Below are positions 9,657 through 18,986 of a DNA stretch of 64,000 bases, in pieces. Numbering within the stretch: the first letter of the stretch is position 1; each line of letters opens with the position of its first letter. The DNA lies in NCBI RefSeq assembly GCF_001017435.1, contig NZ_CP011371.1, forward strand, positions 4,402,001-4,466,000. The letters run 5' to 3'. This stretch comes from Caldimonas brevitalea. GTDB lineage: Bacteria; Pseudomonadota; Gammaproteobacteria; Burkholderiales; Burkholderiaceae_C. A program made the position numbers and the translations under genes. Below the pieces are notes generated by a model. That model saw nothing but the letters and a program-made list of their open reading frames with translations. It had not been told where the DNA came from and ran no database searches.

Positions 9657-12600
9657 TCACGGCCCCGCCATCTGACCCTTGGGCGCTTCCAGCAAGGTGC
9701 GCATCGCCTTTTCGAGCGTGCCGAGGTCGACCGGCTTGGTGAAATGGCGGTCGAAGCCGGCCTGCAGCGTTCGCTGCTTGTCGGCTTCCTGGCCCCAGCC
9801 GGTCAGCGCGATCATCACCGGCGGCCGCGCGTGCGTCTCGCGCAGTCGGCTCGCCACCTGGAACCCGTTCAGCCGGGGCATGCCGATGTCGAGCAGACAC
9901 ACCTCGGGGCGAAACTCCTGCGCCACCGCGAGCGCCTGCTGTCCGTCGTAGGCGGTCCGCACGTCGTGTCCCTGCATTTGCAGGAAGGCCGACAAGGTTT
10001 CGGCGGCATCGCGGTTGTCGTCGGCCACCAGCACCCGGCGGGTACGCGCTGCCTGCACCGCGTCGCCGGAAGTTGTCGCCGCGGGCAGTCCGCCGTGTCC
10101 GGCACGCCCGAGCGGTAGGCGCACGATGAACTCGCTGCCGCGCCCGGGCCCCTCGCTGTGCGCCTCGACGCCACCGCCGTGCAACTCCACCAGACCGCGC
10201 ACCAGCGCCAGCCCGATGCCCAGGCCACCTTGCGACCGGTCGAGCGAGGCGGTGGCCTGGGTGAACATGCCGAAGATGCTGCGCAAGGCGCTGCGCTCGA
10301 GCCCGATGCCGTTGTCGCGCACCGACGTGAACAACTCGCCGCCCTCGCAGTGTGCGCGCAGCACCAATCGGCCGCCCGGGTCGGTGTACTTGGCGGCGTT
10401 GGTGAGCAAATTGGCCAGGATCTGCGCGAAGCGCAGCGGGTCGGCCTGCAACCACACCGGCTCGGAGGGCAGGTCCAGCGTCAGGCTGTGGCGGCGTGCG
10501 TCGATCAACGGCTGCGCCGTCTCGACGGCCGAGCGCACCACGTCGCCCAGGGCCACGTGCTCCTTCTTGAGTTGGAGCTTGCCGAGCGTGATGCGTGACA
10601 CGTCCAGCAAGTCGTCCAGCAGCAGGCTCATGTTGTGGACCTGGCGCTCGATGACACGCCGGCTCCAGCTGCGCTCGGCCTCACCGGCGGCCGGCATGCC
10701 GAGGATGTGGACCGCCTGCAGCACGGGCGCCAGCGGGTTGCGCAACTCGTGCGCGAGCGTGGCGAGGAACAAGTCCTTGCGGCGGTCCGCCTCGCGCAGA
10801 TCGTCGACGAACTGCAAGCGCTCGTGCGCGATTGCGACATAACGCGCAATCGTGCTGAGGAACTCGACGTCGTCGTCGGTGAAGCTGTCGCGAGAGCGGC
10901 TGGCGAACGAGAGCGTGCCGAGCAAACGCTCGCCGTCGCCCAGCGGCATGCAGGCATAGGCACGCAGCCCGAAGCGCCGCGCGCCTTCGGTGCGCGGATC
11001 ACGGCTTTCCTGGATGTAGGACGCGACGATGGGCTTGCGCTCGAGCGCCACCGCGCCACAGACACCCTGGCCGAACTCGATGCGCTGGATCACATGCGCC
11101 TCGTCCTGCGTGATCCCGGTGTACGACGACAGGTTGAGGGCCGCTTCGCCAGGCATGCGCATAAAGCTGAAATAGCAATCCAACTGCAGCTGCGGCGCCA
11201 CCTTCTCGAACAGCTGCGACAGCATCGCCTTGGGGTTGCTGGCGTTCAGCATCACCTGCGCGGACGCCCACAGCAGCTTGAGGCGGTCGCTGCTCTGCGC
11301 CAGGGCCTGTTCGGTGCGCTTGCGGTCCGAAATGTCGATCACCGAGCCGACGTAGCCGAGGAATTCGCCGCGCTCGCCGAAATGCGGCGCCGCGGAGTTC
11401 AGCACCCAGCAATAGGAGGAAGCACCGGCACGCCGCAAACGGCATTCATGACGGAACGGATGGGGGTGCAGGCCGACGTGCTGCAAGGCCGACTGCGTGG
11501 CATGGCGATCATCGGGGTGCAGCGCCTCTATCCAGCCGCGCCCGAGGCCCAGCGACGGCGTCTGCCCGGTGAACTCGTACCAACTCTGGGACAGGTACGT
11601 GCAACAACCCTTGGCATCGGCGACCCAGACCATCACCGGCGCATGGTCGGCCATTGCCCGAAAGCGTGCCTCGCTTTCGCGCAGGGCCTCTTCGGCGCGT
11701 GCGCGCTCGACGGCCGCCCAGGTGCGCTCCGCCACCTCCCGCACCAGCGCCGCCTCATCCTCGCGCCAGTGTCGGGGCTGCTGCTGGTGCACGAACAGGA
11801 TGGCCTCGAAGCGGCCGTCCTTCACCAGCGGCACGAGGCAGGCAGCGCGGGCATCGAGGCGCGCATAGGCGTCGGCGACCGCTGCGCCTTCCGTGAGAAG
11901 GTCGGTGCGCACATCCGCGATGCTGACAGTGGCGCCGGCGCGCAGGCGCTGGATCAAAGGCAAACCGAAATCGCTCAGGCGTCGGCGCCGCCCGGTCAGA
12001 CGCCGCACGCCGTCCACGGCCCAGTCGCATTGCACGGTGCAGCGATCGCCGCCGTCGTCCACCTGCGCATACCCCACCCGCGACGCACGGAGGTGCTGTC
12101 CCAGCGACTGCAAGGACATGGCCATGATGTCGCGCGCGTCGCCCAGCTCGCGCAAGCGATCGCCGAAGGCGAGCAGAAACGCTTGCCGAGTCTCATTCCT
12201 TCTGAGGCTGTGCTCGACGCTGGCCGGGACTGTGTCGGCGGCAGCGCAGAAGATGCCGCGGACGACACCATGGTCATCGCGCACCGGAATACACGAGAAG
12301 GCGTAGCTGGCCTCCTGCGGATCGGTGCCCGCAGGGATCGACATGACGGGGAGGTCGTGCTGTGGCACCGAGTCGCCGGCGTACGCCCGCTCGACCAGTG
12401 AGGTCAGGCCCGCGAGCGTGTCGCCCAGGGTCCCGAGCGCCTGCCCCATCGCCTGGGGATGGCGCTCGCCGAGCCAGTCTCGGCAGCCGTCGTTGTAGAC
12501 CAGCACACGCTCGGCGCCCCAGACGGTGAACATGGGCTGCCGGGACTGCAGCATCAGGCGCAGCAGCGTTCGCAACGGGGCGGGCCACTGCGCGGGCGGT

Positions 12601-12707
12601 CCGAGCGACGTGTTGGACCAGTCTCGGCTCCGTATCAGTGCACCGGTGTCGCCACCACCTGCAAGAAAGGTCAGCGCGCCGTTCGGGAACCCGTCCTCGT
12701 TGTCCAT
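9657..12707 (-). CDS. Hybrid sensor histidine kinase (PAS-GAF-PAS-GAF-HisKA-HATPase-REC)
   Basis: This soluble kinase of about 1016 residues has no evident membrane segment. The order is: PAS-like domain (about 20-150, with DWSNTSLGPPAQWP); GAF (about 165-320); PAS (about 330-460); GAF (about 470-630); HisKA with phosphoacceptor His653 in LATLAHELRNPL; HATPase with N box LLTNAAKYT and G boxes DNGIG and GGLGIGLALVRGL; and a C-terminal receiver with Asp940 in CLLDIGMPR and the switch Lys in FTKPVD. The frame stays open upstream to 12878, but ATG 12707 (MDNEDGFPNG) is where family similarity begins. The sensed signal is unknown and no separate regulator lies next to it. It converges on glgX with a 43-base gap. 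Confidence 0.9.
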   Translation of the reverse strand: MDNEDGFPNGALTFLAGGGDTGALIRSRDWSNTSLGPPAQWPAPLRTLLRLMLQSRQPMFTVWGAERVLVYNDGCRDWLGERHPQAMGQALGTLGDTLAGLTSLVERAYAGDSVPQHDLPVMSIPAGTDPQEASYAFSCIPVRDDHGVVRGIFCAAADTVPASVEHSLRRNETRQAFLLAFGDRLRELGDARDIMAMSLQSLGQHLRASRVGYAQVDDGGDRCTVQCDWAVDGVRRLTGRRRRLSDFGLPLIQRLRAGATVSIADVRTDLLTEGAAVADAYARLDARAACLVPLVKDGRFEAILFVHQQQPRHWREDEAALVREVAERTWAAVERARAEEALRESEARFRAMADHAPVMVWVADAKGCCTYLSQSWYEFTGQTPSLGLGRGWIEALHPDDRHATQSALQHVGLHPHPFRHECRLRRAGASSYCWVLNSAAPHFGERGEFLGYVGSVIDISDRKRTEQALAQSSDRLKLLWASAQVMLNASNPKAMLSQLFEKVAPQLQLDCYFSFMRMPGEAALNLSSYTGITQDEAHVIQRIEFGQGVCGAVALERKPIVASYIQESRDPRTEGARRFGLRAYACMPLGDGERLLGTLSFASRSRDSFTDDDVEFLSTIARYVAIAHERLQFVDDLREADRRKDLFLATLAHELRNPLAPVLQAVHILGMPAAGEAERSWSRRVIERQVHNMSLLLDDLLDVSRITLGKLQLKKEHVALGDVVRSAVETAQPLIDARRHSLTLDLPSEPVWLQADPLRFAQILANLLTNAAKYTDPGGRLVLRAHCEGGELFTSVRDNGIGLERSALRSIFGMFTQATASLDRSQGGLGIGLALVRGLVELHGGGVEAHSEGPGRGSEFIVRLPLGRAGHGGLPAATTSGDAVQAARTRRVLVADDNRDAAETLSAFLQMQGHDVRTAYDGQQALAVAQEFRPEVCLLDIGMPRLNGFQVASRLRETHARPPVMIALTGWGQEADKQRTLQAGFDRHFTKPVDLGTLEKAMRTLLEAPKGQMAGP

Positions 12708-13244
12708 GTTGCGGTCTACCCTGAACGACCGAGGGCACCACGAAGCCTCGGCCTGAGGTTGATTGTGCACTCGCCACCTGTCCCTCGCCCAGACATGCAA
12801 GCCATGGCAAACCCGCATGGCGAACTCGCGCCGGGCGAGCGGCAGGACGCTTGACCCCGCGCATTCGCGGTGGATCAACGGCCATCACCTGCAATCTCTG
12901 ACAGTCGCCGCGCTACCAGACGTTGTCTGATGATCCGGCTACGCCAAGTTGGCCGACCGGTGAGCAGCAAGGAGGCTGCCCGCGCTCCCCGTCCGGCCGA
13001 TGTGCTCACCTGCTGCTTTTGCCAGTGCGTCACCTGCCGGAGCTGTACCACCGACGACGAGCCCTATCCCCGCCTCCCCTGCGCGACTGCGACACCGGGC
13101 CCCCTTGACGCCTACGCGGTCGCCGCCGGAGCGGGTCTTCGCCACAACACCTACACGACAGACGGCGTCCTTCGGCAACGACCTGCCCAGGCCGAGGACG
13201 CGTTGCGCCGTGCAGCCTTGTGTGAACGCATCCAGGGAACCAAG
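12708..13244. other. 537-base divergent intergenic region before the cyanate operon
   Basis: This stretch lies between the divergently read histidine kinase and the first cyanate-binding protein. Short open frames cross it but show no family features. It should hold the promoter of the cyanate operon. I found no sigma54 (TGGCAC-N5-TTGC) match and no convincing sigma70 pair. AGGGAA just before 13245 is the ribosome site of the first operon gene. Confidence 0.5.
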
Positions 13245-14633
13245 ATGAACAACACCCACCACCACACCGACGCCTGCCCACACGACCCTTACGACGCTGA
13301 ACGCCCCTTGCGGCTGCGTTGCCATTGCGGCGTCGACCACGGCGCTTCGCACCTGGCCACCGGCACCGCGCCGGCGTCACCGGCACGCGCGGTGGGCCCG
13401 GTCGAAGCGGCCTTCGTCAAGGCCCTGCTACCGCACGAGCCGCTGCGCCGCCGCTTCCTGCAGGCCGTCGGAGCCGACACGGCGCGCGCGGCGATCGCCT
13501 CGCTGCTGCCGCTCGGCGCGCTGGAAAGCATGGCGCAGGAGAAGGCGCCGCTCGAGAAGAAAGACTTGCGCATCGGCTTCATCGCCATCACCTGCGCCAC
13601 CCCGCTGATCATGGCCGACCCGATGGGCTTCTATCGGCAGCAGGGCTTGAACGTGCAGCTGAACAAGACCGCCGGCTGGGCCTTGATCCGCGACAAGATG
13701 ATCAACAAGGAGCACGACGCCTCCCACTACCTGTCGCCGATGCCGTTGGCCATCTCGATGGGGCTGGGCTCGACGCAGGTGCCCACCAGCGTCGCCACCA
13801 TCCAGAACATCAATGGGCAGGCCATCACGCTGCACGTCAAACACAAGGACAAACGCGACCCGCGGCAGTGGAAGGGCATGCGCTTCGCAGTGCCGTTCGA
13901 GTTCTCGATGCACAACCTGCTGCTGCGCTACTACGTGGCCGAACACGGCCTGGACCCCGACCGCGACCTGCAGATCCGCGTCACGCCGCCGGCCGAGATG
14001 GTCGCCAACCTGCGCGCCGGCAACATCGACGGCTTCCTCGGCCCGGACCCCTTCAACCAGCGCGCCGTCTACGACGAGGCCGGCTTCATCCATGTGCTCT
14101 CGAAAGAGATCTGGGACGGCCATCCCTGCTGCGCCTTCGGGGTCAATACCGATTTCATCCGCCAGCACCCCAACACGTTCGCGGCCTTGTACCGCGCCAT
14201 CCTCACCGCCGCCGACATGGCGCGCGACCCCAAGCACCGCGAGCTGATCGCCAAGGTCATTTCCACGCCCCCCTATCTCAACCAACCCGAGACGGTGGTG
14301 CGGCAGGTGCTGACCGGCCGTTACGCCGATGGCCTGGGCAACGTGCGACAAGTACCCGATCGGGCCGACTTCGATCCAATGCCTTGGCAGGCCATGGCCG
14401 TGTGGATCCTGACCCAGATGAAACGTTGGGGCTACGTCAAAGGCGAGGTCGACTACCGGCAGATCGCCGAGAAGGTGTTCTTGCTGACCGACGCCCGAAA
14501 ACACATGAAGCAGTTGTCGCAGACGGTGCCGGAGACCCCGCGCCGCAAGATCGTCGTGATGGGGCGCGAGTTCGACCCGAACCACCCACGCGAGTACGTC
14601 AACAGCTTTGCGATCCGCCGCACCGCGGCATGA
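13245..14633 (+). CDS. Cyanate/nitrate-type ABC transporter substrate-binding protein, copy 1
   Basis: This 462-residue member of the NrtA/CmpA family has residues 1-66 as an unusual cytoplasmic leader rich in His and containing RCHCGVDH (Cys26, Cys28, His32). A Tat-like signal follows, RRRFLQ at 68-73, with a hydrophobic stretch ending in MAQ near 97. The mature part has DLRIGFIAITCATPLIMADP, NINGQAITLHVKHK and IDGFLGPDPFNQRAVYD, typical of this family. With the permease, ATPase and cyanase downstream it should capture cyanate (or a related anion) in the periplasm. ATG 13245 follows AGGGAACC. It is a close paralogue of the next gene. Confidence 0.85.
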   Translation: MNNTHHHTDACPHDPYDAERPLRLRCHCGVDHGASHLATGTAPASPARAVGPVEAAFVKALLPHEPLRRRFLQAVGADTARAAIASLLPLGALESMAQEKAPLEKKDLRIGFIAITCATPLIMADPMGFYRQQGLNVQLNKTAGWALIRDKMINKEHDASHYLSPMPLAISMGLGSTQVPTSVATIQNINGQAITLHVKHKDKRDPRQWKGMRFAVPFEFSMHNLLLRYYVAEHGLDPDRDLQIRVTPPAEMVANLRAGNIDGFLGPDPFNQRAVYDEAGFIHVLSKEIWDGHPCCAFGVNTDFIRQHPNTFAALYRAILTAADMARDPKHRELIAKVISTPPYLNQPETVVRQVLTGRYADGLGNVRQVPDRADFDPMPWQAMAVWILTQMKRWGYVKGEVDYRQIAEKVFLLTDARKHMKQLSQTVPETPRRKIVVMGREFDPNHPREYVNSFAIRRTAA

Positions 14634-14654
14634 AGTAGGAAGGCAGGACAGCCC

Positions 14655-16037
14655 ATGAACCATACCCCCACCGCGGGCCTCGACCCGTATGACGCCGACC
14701 GGCCCTTGAGACTGCGCTGCGCCTGCGGCCGCGACCATGGTTCGCCGTCGGAGCGCACGGCCGAGGCCACCGCCTCCGAGGGGCTGGAGCAGACCTGCAA
14801 CCGCTACCTCGAGGCGGCCCTCATCAAAGCGATCTTTCCGCGCGAGACGGTACGACGCGCCTTCCTGAAAGCAGTCGGGCGGAGCACCGCCGTCGCGGCG
14901 ATCGGCAGCGTGCTGCCCATCGGCACGCTGCAGGCGCTGGCGCAGGAGCGCGCCACGCCTGAGAAGAAGGACTTGAAGATCGGCTTCGTCAGCATCACCT
15001 GCGCGACGCCGCTGCTGATGGCCGAGCCGCTCGGCAGCTATCGCGACCAGGGCATCAACGTGCAACTGGTGAAGACCCCCGGCTGGGCGCTGATCCGCGA
15101 CCGGGTGATCAAGAAGGAGCACGACGCCTCGCATTTCCTGTCGCCGATGCCGCTGGCGATGTCCTTGGGGTTGGGTTCGGCCAAGGTGGCGACGTCGGTC
15201 GCGACCATCCAGAACATCAACGGCCAAGCCATCACGCTGCACATCAAGCACAAGGGCCGGCGTGATCCCAAGCAGTGGAAAGGCTTCAAGCTGGGGGTGC
15301 CCTTCGTCTACAGCATGCACAACTTCCTGCTGCGCTATTACGTCGCGGAACATGGTCTGAACCCGGACACCGACATCGAGATCCGCATCGTGCCACCGCC
15401 GGAGATGGTGGCCAAGCTGCGGGACGGCGAAATCGACGGCTTTCTCGGCCCCGACCCGTACAACCAGCGCGCGGTCTATGACGAGGTGGGCTTCATCCAC
15501 GTGCTGTCGAAAGACATCTGGGACGGGCACCCCTGCTGTGCCTTCGGCATGACCGAAGACTTCATCCAGCGGCATCCCAACTCCTTTGCCGCGATGTTCC
15601 GCGCCATCATCAGCGCATCGTTCATCGCCAGCGTATCGACGGATCGCACCCGCATGGCCAAGCTGATCGCGCCGCCCGCCTACCTCAACCAACCGGAAGC
15701 GGTGGTGGCGCAGGTGCTCACCGGCGAATACCCCGACGGGCTCGGCAACATCCGCAAGGTGCCCGACCGGGCCATCTTCGACCCGGTGCCGTGGCAGAGC
15801 ATGGCGGTCTGGATGCTCACGCAGATGAAACGCTGGGGCTACCTCAAAGGCGACGTCGACTACTCGCAGATCGCCGAGAAAGTGTTCATGCTGACCGACG
15901 CGAAGAAACAGATGGGCATGGCCGGTTGGCGGCCGCCGGAGGGCGCCTACCGCAAGGCCAAGATCATGGGCAAGGTGTTCGATCCGGCCCGCCCGGACGA
16001 CTACCTGAAGAGCTTCGCGATCCATCACACGGCCTGA
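14655..16037 (+). CDS. Cyanate/nitrate-type ABC transporter substrate-binding protein, copy 2
   Basis: This 460-residue paralogue of the preceding gene starts 21 bases after its stop. It repeats the same leader pattern, RPLRLRCACGRDH (Cys22, Cys24, His28), then a cleaner Tat motif RRAFLK at 67-72 and a hydrophobic segment ending ALAQ. The mature domain again has IDGFLGPDPYNQRAVYD and PCCAFG. Duplication of the binding protein before a single permease and ATPase suggests two ligand specificities or affinities sharing one transporter (inference). No frameshift or decay is visible. Confidence 0.85.
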   Translation: MNHTPTAGLDPYDADRPLRLRCACGRDHGSPSERTAEATASEGLEQTCNRYLEAALIKAIFPRETVRRAFLKAVGRSTAVAAIGSVLPIGTLQALAQERATPEKKDLKIGFVSITCATPLLMAEPLGSYRDQGINVQLVKTPGWALIRDRVIKKEHDASHFLSPMPLAMSLGLGSAKVATSVATIQNINGQAITLHIKHKGRRDPKQWKGFKLGVPFVYSMHNFLLRYYVAEHGLNPDTDIEIRIVPPPEMVAKLRDGEIDGFLGPDPYNQRAVYDEVGFIHVLSKDIWDGHPCCAFGMTEDFIQRHPNSFAAMFRAIISASFIASVSTDRTRMAKLIAPPAYLNQPEAVVAQVLTGEYPDGLGNIRKVPDRAIFDPVPWQSMAVWMLTQMKRWGYLKGDVDYSQIAEKVFMLTDAKKQMGMAGWRPPEGAYRKAKIMGKVFDPARPDDYLKSFAIHHTA

Positions 16038-16095
16038 GGCGGTTCCCGGTCGAGCACGACCGGGAATCCTCCGGCACGCCCGAGGACACCCACCC

Positions 16096-16968
16096 ATGAA
16101 CGCCCCACGCCGCCTTCGATGGCTCTCGGCCCTGCTGTCACTGCTGCTGCTGTTGTTGTTGCTGGCCGTCTGGCACGTCGCGACGCAGCCGTCGGCGGCG
16201 GCCGACGGCCCGCCGGGCGCCGACATGACGGCCGAGCAACTCGAATACGCGCAGCTGCTCGGCCATGGCACCACCACTCCCAAGAGCGCCGGCTTCCCGA
16301 CGCCGGCCCAGATCGGCCAGGCGGTGCTCGACAACCTCGCCGACCCCTTCCGCGACGCCGGCCCGAACGACAAGGGCATTGCGGTGCAACTGGGCCACTC
16401 GCTGCTGCGCGTCGGGCTGGGTTTCGGCATCGCGGCGCTGGTGGCCGTGCCGCTCGGCTTTCTGATCGGCATGAGCCCGCTGGTCTACCGCGCCCTCGAT
16501 CCCTTCATCCAGGTGCTCAAGCCGATTTCGCCACTGGCCTGGATGCCGCTCGCGCTCTACACCATCCAGGACTCGTCGATCTCGGGCGTGTTCGTGATCT
16601 TCATCTGCTCGCTGTGGCCGATGCTGCTCAACACCGCCTTCGGCGTCTCGGCCGTGCGGCGCGAATGGCTCAACGTCGCCCGCACGCTGGAGGTGTCGCG
16701 GTTGCGCCTCGCCTTCGAGGTGATCCTGCCGGCCGCGGCGCCGACCATCCTCACCGGCATGCGCATCGGCATGGGCATCGCCTGGCTGGTCATCGTGGCG
16801 GCCGAGATGCTGGTCGGCGGTACCGGCATCGGCTATTTCGTCTGGAACGAGTGGAACAACCTCTCGCTCGCCAACGTGATCTTCGCGATCCTGGTGATCG
16901 GCTGCGTCGGCATGCTGCTCGACCGGTTGTTTGCCGCCCTACAGCAGATGGTGACCTATGCTGAATGA
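16096..16968 (+). CDS. Cyanate/nitrate-type ABC transporter permease
   Basis: This inner-membrane permease of 290 residues is in the NrtB/CmpB/SsuC family. A first hydrophobic run (LLSLLLLLLLLAVW) is followed by a periplasmic stretch and then about five membrane segments. The cytoplasmic EAA-like loop is in the region VARTLEVSRLRLAFEVILPAAAPTI, where it contacts the ATPase. The leucine run comes from a CTG/TTG repeat at about 16135-16162. It ends 11 bases inside the ATPase gene, so the two are translationally coupled. Confidence 0.9.
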   Translation: MNAPRRLRWLSALLSLLLLLLLLAVWHVATQPSAAADGPPGADMTAEQLEYAQLLGHGTTTPKSAGFPTPAQIGQAVLDNLADPFRDAGPNDKGIAVQLGHSLLRVGLGFGIAALVAVPLGFLIGMSPLVYRALDPFIQVLKPISPLAWMPLALYTIQDSSISGVFVIFICSLWPMLLNTAFGVSAVRREWLNVARTLEVSRLRLAFEVILPAAAPTILTGMRIGMGIAWLVIVAAEMLVGGTGIGYFVWNEWNNLSLANVIFAILVIGCVGMLLDRLFAALQQMVTYAE

Positions 16969-17893
16969 TCCGTCCAAGTCCGGGGCCGCGACGCCCTTCC
17001 TGCAGGTCGAGCACCTGGCCAAGGCCTTCGGCGACGCGGCCGACAGCGCGGGCGAGCCGGTGTTCGAGCAGCTCGGCTTCGAGGTCGAGGCCGGCGAATT
17101 CGTCTGCCTGATCGGGCATTCGGGCTGCGGCAAGACCACCATCCTCAACGTGCTGGCGGGCCTGGAGCGGCCCAGCGCCGGGCGCGTGACGTTGGCGGGG
17201 CATGCCCTCACCGGCCCCGGCCTGGACCGGGGTGTGGTGTTCCAGGGCCACGCCCTGCTGCCCTGGCTCAGCGTGCGCCGCAACATCGCGTTCGCGGTGC
17301 GCAGCCGTTGGCCCGAATGGCCGGCCCAGCGGGTCGAGGCCCAGGTGCGCAAATACGTCTCGCTGGTGGGGCTGGACGCGGCTTTGGACAAGAAGCCAGC
17401 TGCGCTGTCGGGGGGCATGAAGCAGCGCGTGGGCATCGCCCGTGCTTTCGCGATCGAGCCCCAGATGCTGCTGCTCGACGAACCCTTCGGGGCACTCGAC
17501 GCACTGACGCGCGGCACCATCCAGGACGAGTTGCTGCGCATCTGCGCGAAGACACGCCAAACGGTCTTCATGATCACGCACGATGTCGACGAAGCGCTGC
17601 TGCTGGCCGACAAGATCTTGCTGATGAGCAACGGCCCGCGCGCACGCATCGCCGAGATCGTCGTCAACACCCTGCCCCGCGAGCGTGACCGCACCACGCT
17701 GCACCGCGAGCCTCATTACTATCCGCTGCGCAACCATCTGGTGGACTTTCTTGTGAAGCGCGCCGCGACGCTGTCGCACGGCCGCGCGCCGGCAAGGCCC
17801 AGCGTCGTCACCCCCGGGCTGCAGGCGCCGGCACAGCCACCGGTGCTGACCGCCGCGCTGCCCGGGCGCGGCAACCTGACGCGCGTGGTCTGA
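16958..17893 (+). CDS. Cyanate/nitrate-type ABC transporter ATP-binding protein
   Basis: This 311-residue ATPase is of the NrtD/SsuB type. Walker A is GHSGCGKTT, the signature is LSGGMKQR, Walker B is MLLLDEPFGALD, and the switch His lies in FMITHDVDEAL. It has a short C-terminal tail of about 50 residues rich in Ala, Pro and Arg beyond the usual end. The start overlaps the permease end by 11 bases. It energises uptake by the preceding permease and its two binding proteins. Confidence 0.92.
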   Translation: MLNDPSKSGAATPFLQVEHLAKAFGDAADSAGEPVFEQLGFEVEAGEFVCLIGHSGCGKTTILNVLAGLERPSAGRVTLAGHALTGPGLDRGVVFQGHALLPWLSVRRNIAFAVRSRWPEWPAQRVEAQVRKYVSLVGLDAALDKKPAALSGGMKQRVGIARAFAIEPQMLLLDEPFGALDALTRGTIQDELLRICAKTRQTVFMITHDVDEALLLADKILLMSNGPRARIAEIVVNTLPRERDRTTLHREPHYYPLRNHLVDFLVKRAATLSHGRAPARPSVVTPGLQAPAQPPVLTAALPGRGNLTRVV

Positions 17894-17931
17894 ACTTTGC
17901 TATTCGCCCCCATTTCAACAGGAGCCATGCC

Positions 17932-18375
17932 ATGAGCCGCATCGACGTCACCGAAAAGATCATCACCACCAAGGTCGCCAAGGGTCTCAAATGGGCCGAT
18001 GTGGCCGCCCGCGTCGGCCAGAGCAAGGAGTGGACGACGGCCGCCTGCCTCGGCCAGATGACCCTCACCGCCGAACAGGCTGGCATCGTCGGCGAGATCT
18101 TCGGCCTCACGCCCGACGAGCAGCGATGGCTCACGGTGGTGCCCTACAAGGGTTCGCTGCCGACCAGCGTGCCGACCGATCCGTTGATCTACCGTTTCTA
18201 CGAACTCATCAACGTCTACGGCACGACCTTCAAGGAACTGATCCATGAAGAGTTTGGCGACGGCATCATGAGCGCGATCGACTTCAAGATGGACCTGCAA
18301 CGCGAGCCGCACCCGGCCGGCGACCGGGTCAGCATCACGATGTCGGGCAAGTTCCTGCCCTACAAGACCTACTGA
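17932..18375 (+). CDS. cynS: Cyanate hydratase (cyanase)
   Basis: Cyanase converts cyanate and bicarbonate to ammonia and carbon dioxide (via carbamate), so the operon yields nitrogen and detoxifies cyanate. The 147-residue protein has the N-terminal helical domain and the compact C-terminal catalytic domain. The catalytic triad is complete: Arg88, Glu91 and Ser114 match E. coli Arg96, Glu99 and Ser122 with a constant offset of 8. A ribosome site ACAGGAGCC precedes the ATG. The last 7 bases overlap the convergent phnN gene. Confidence 0.97.
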   Translation: MSRIDVTEKIITTKVAKGLKWADVAARVGQSKEWTTAACLGQMTLTAEQAGIVGEIFGLTPDEQRWLTVVPYKGSLPTSVPTDPLIYRFYELINVYGTTFKELIHEEFGDGIMSAIDFKMDLQREPHPAGDRVSITMSGKFLPYKTY

Positions 18376-18986
18376 GGACGGCCGAGCGCCGCGGCGGGCA
18401 CGCGCACCGGCAGCGAATGCCACCAGGACAGGAAGCGCTCGGCGCAGCGCTCGATGGGGCCGCTGTTGTCGAGCACCAGCGCGCAGCCGGGCGGCGCGCC
18501 GAGTGAGGTGGCCCGCTGCAGCCGCAGTGCCATCGCGGCACCGTCTTCCCGCCCCCGTCGGGCCAGTCGCTGGGCCAGCACCTCCGGATCTGCCTGCACC
18601 AGGACCCCGAGCGCCTTCGGTGCGGCCGCGTGCAAGGTGGCCCAATGGCCGCGCGAGCCGTTCACGACCACCCAGCGGCCTTGCGCCAGCGGCGCCAGCT
18701 CCTCGGACCGGATGCCGTAGCGACACCCATTGGCCTCCCAGTAGAGCGCCAACTCACGCGTCGCCAGCAGACCGTCCATTTCCGCCTCGGCCACGTGCTC
18801 GTGCGCCTCGCCCCCCGGCTGTACCGCGCGCGTCAGGCTGCGGCGCGCGATGTGCAAAGGCGCGTGTGGCGGCAGCATCGCCCTGAGCCGACCGAGCAAG
18901 GTGTCCTTGCCGGCCCCGGAGGGGCCCATCACGTAGATCAGCCCGGCGCCTTCGGCCGGGACGTCAACACCAAAACGGTCGCTCAT
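18369..18986 (-). CDS. phnN: Ribose 1,5-bisphosphate phosphokinase PhnN
   Basis: PhnN phosphorylates ribose 1,5-bisphosphate to PRPP, the last step that returns the ribose moiety of C-P lyase products to metabolism. The 205-residue P-loop kinase (guanylate-kinase-like) has GPSGAGKD at 21-28 and the basic segment RRSLTRA. It starts inside the stop of the DUF1045 gene (4-base ATGA overlap) and is the last gene of a leftward unit phnF-DUF1045-phnN. Its end overlaps cynS by 7 bases. Confidence 0.93.
   Translation of the reverse strand: MSDRFGVDVPAEGAGLIYVMGPSGAGKDTLLGRLRAMLPPHAPLHIARRSLTRAVQPGGEAHEHVAEAEMDGLLATRELALYWEANGCRYGIRSEELAPLAQGRWVVVNGSRGHWATLHAAAPKALGVLVQADPEVLAQRLARRGREDGAAMALRLQRATSLGAPPGCALVLDNSGPIERCAERFLSWWHSLPVRVPAAALGRPQ

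Noticed and set aside
10635..12401. Open frame of 588 codons on the plus strand inside the histidine kinase gene
   Set aside because: It is the opposite strand of a well-supported kinase and shows no domain; long antisense frames are common in this base composition.
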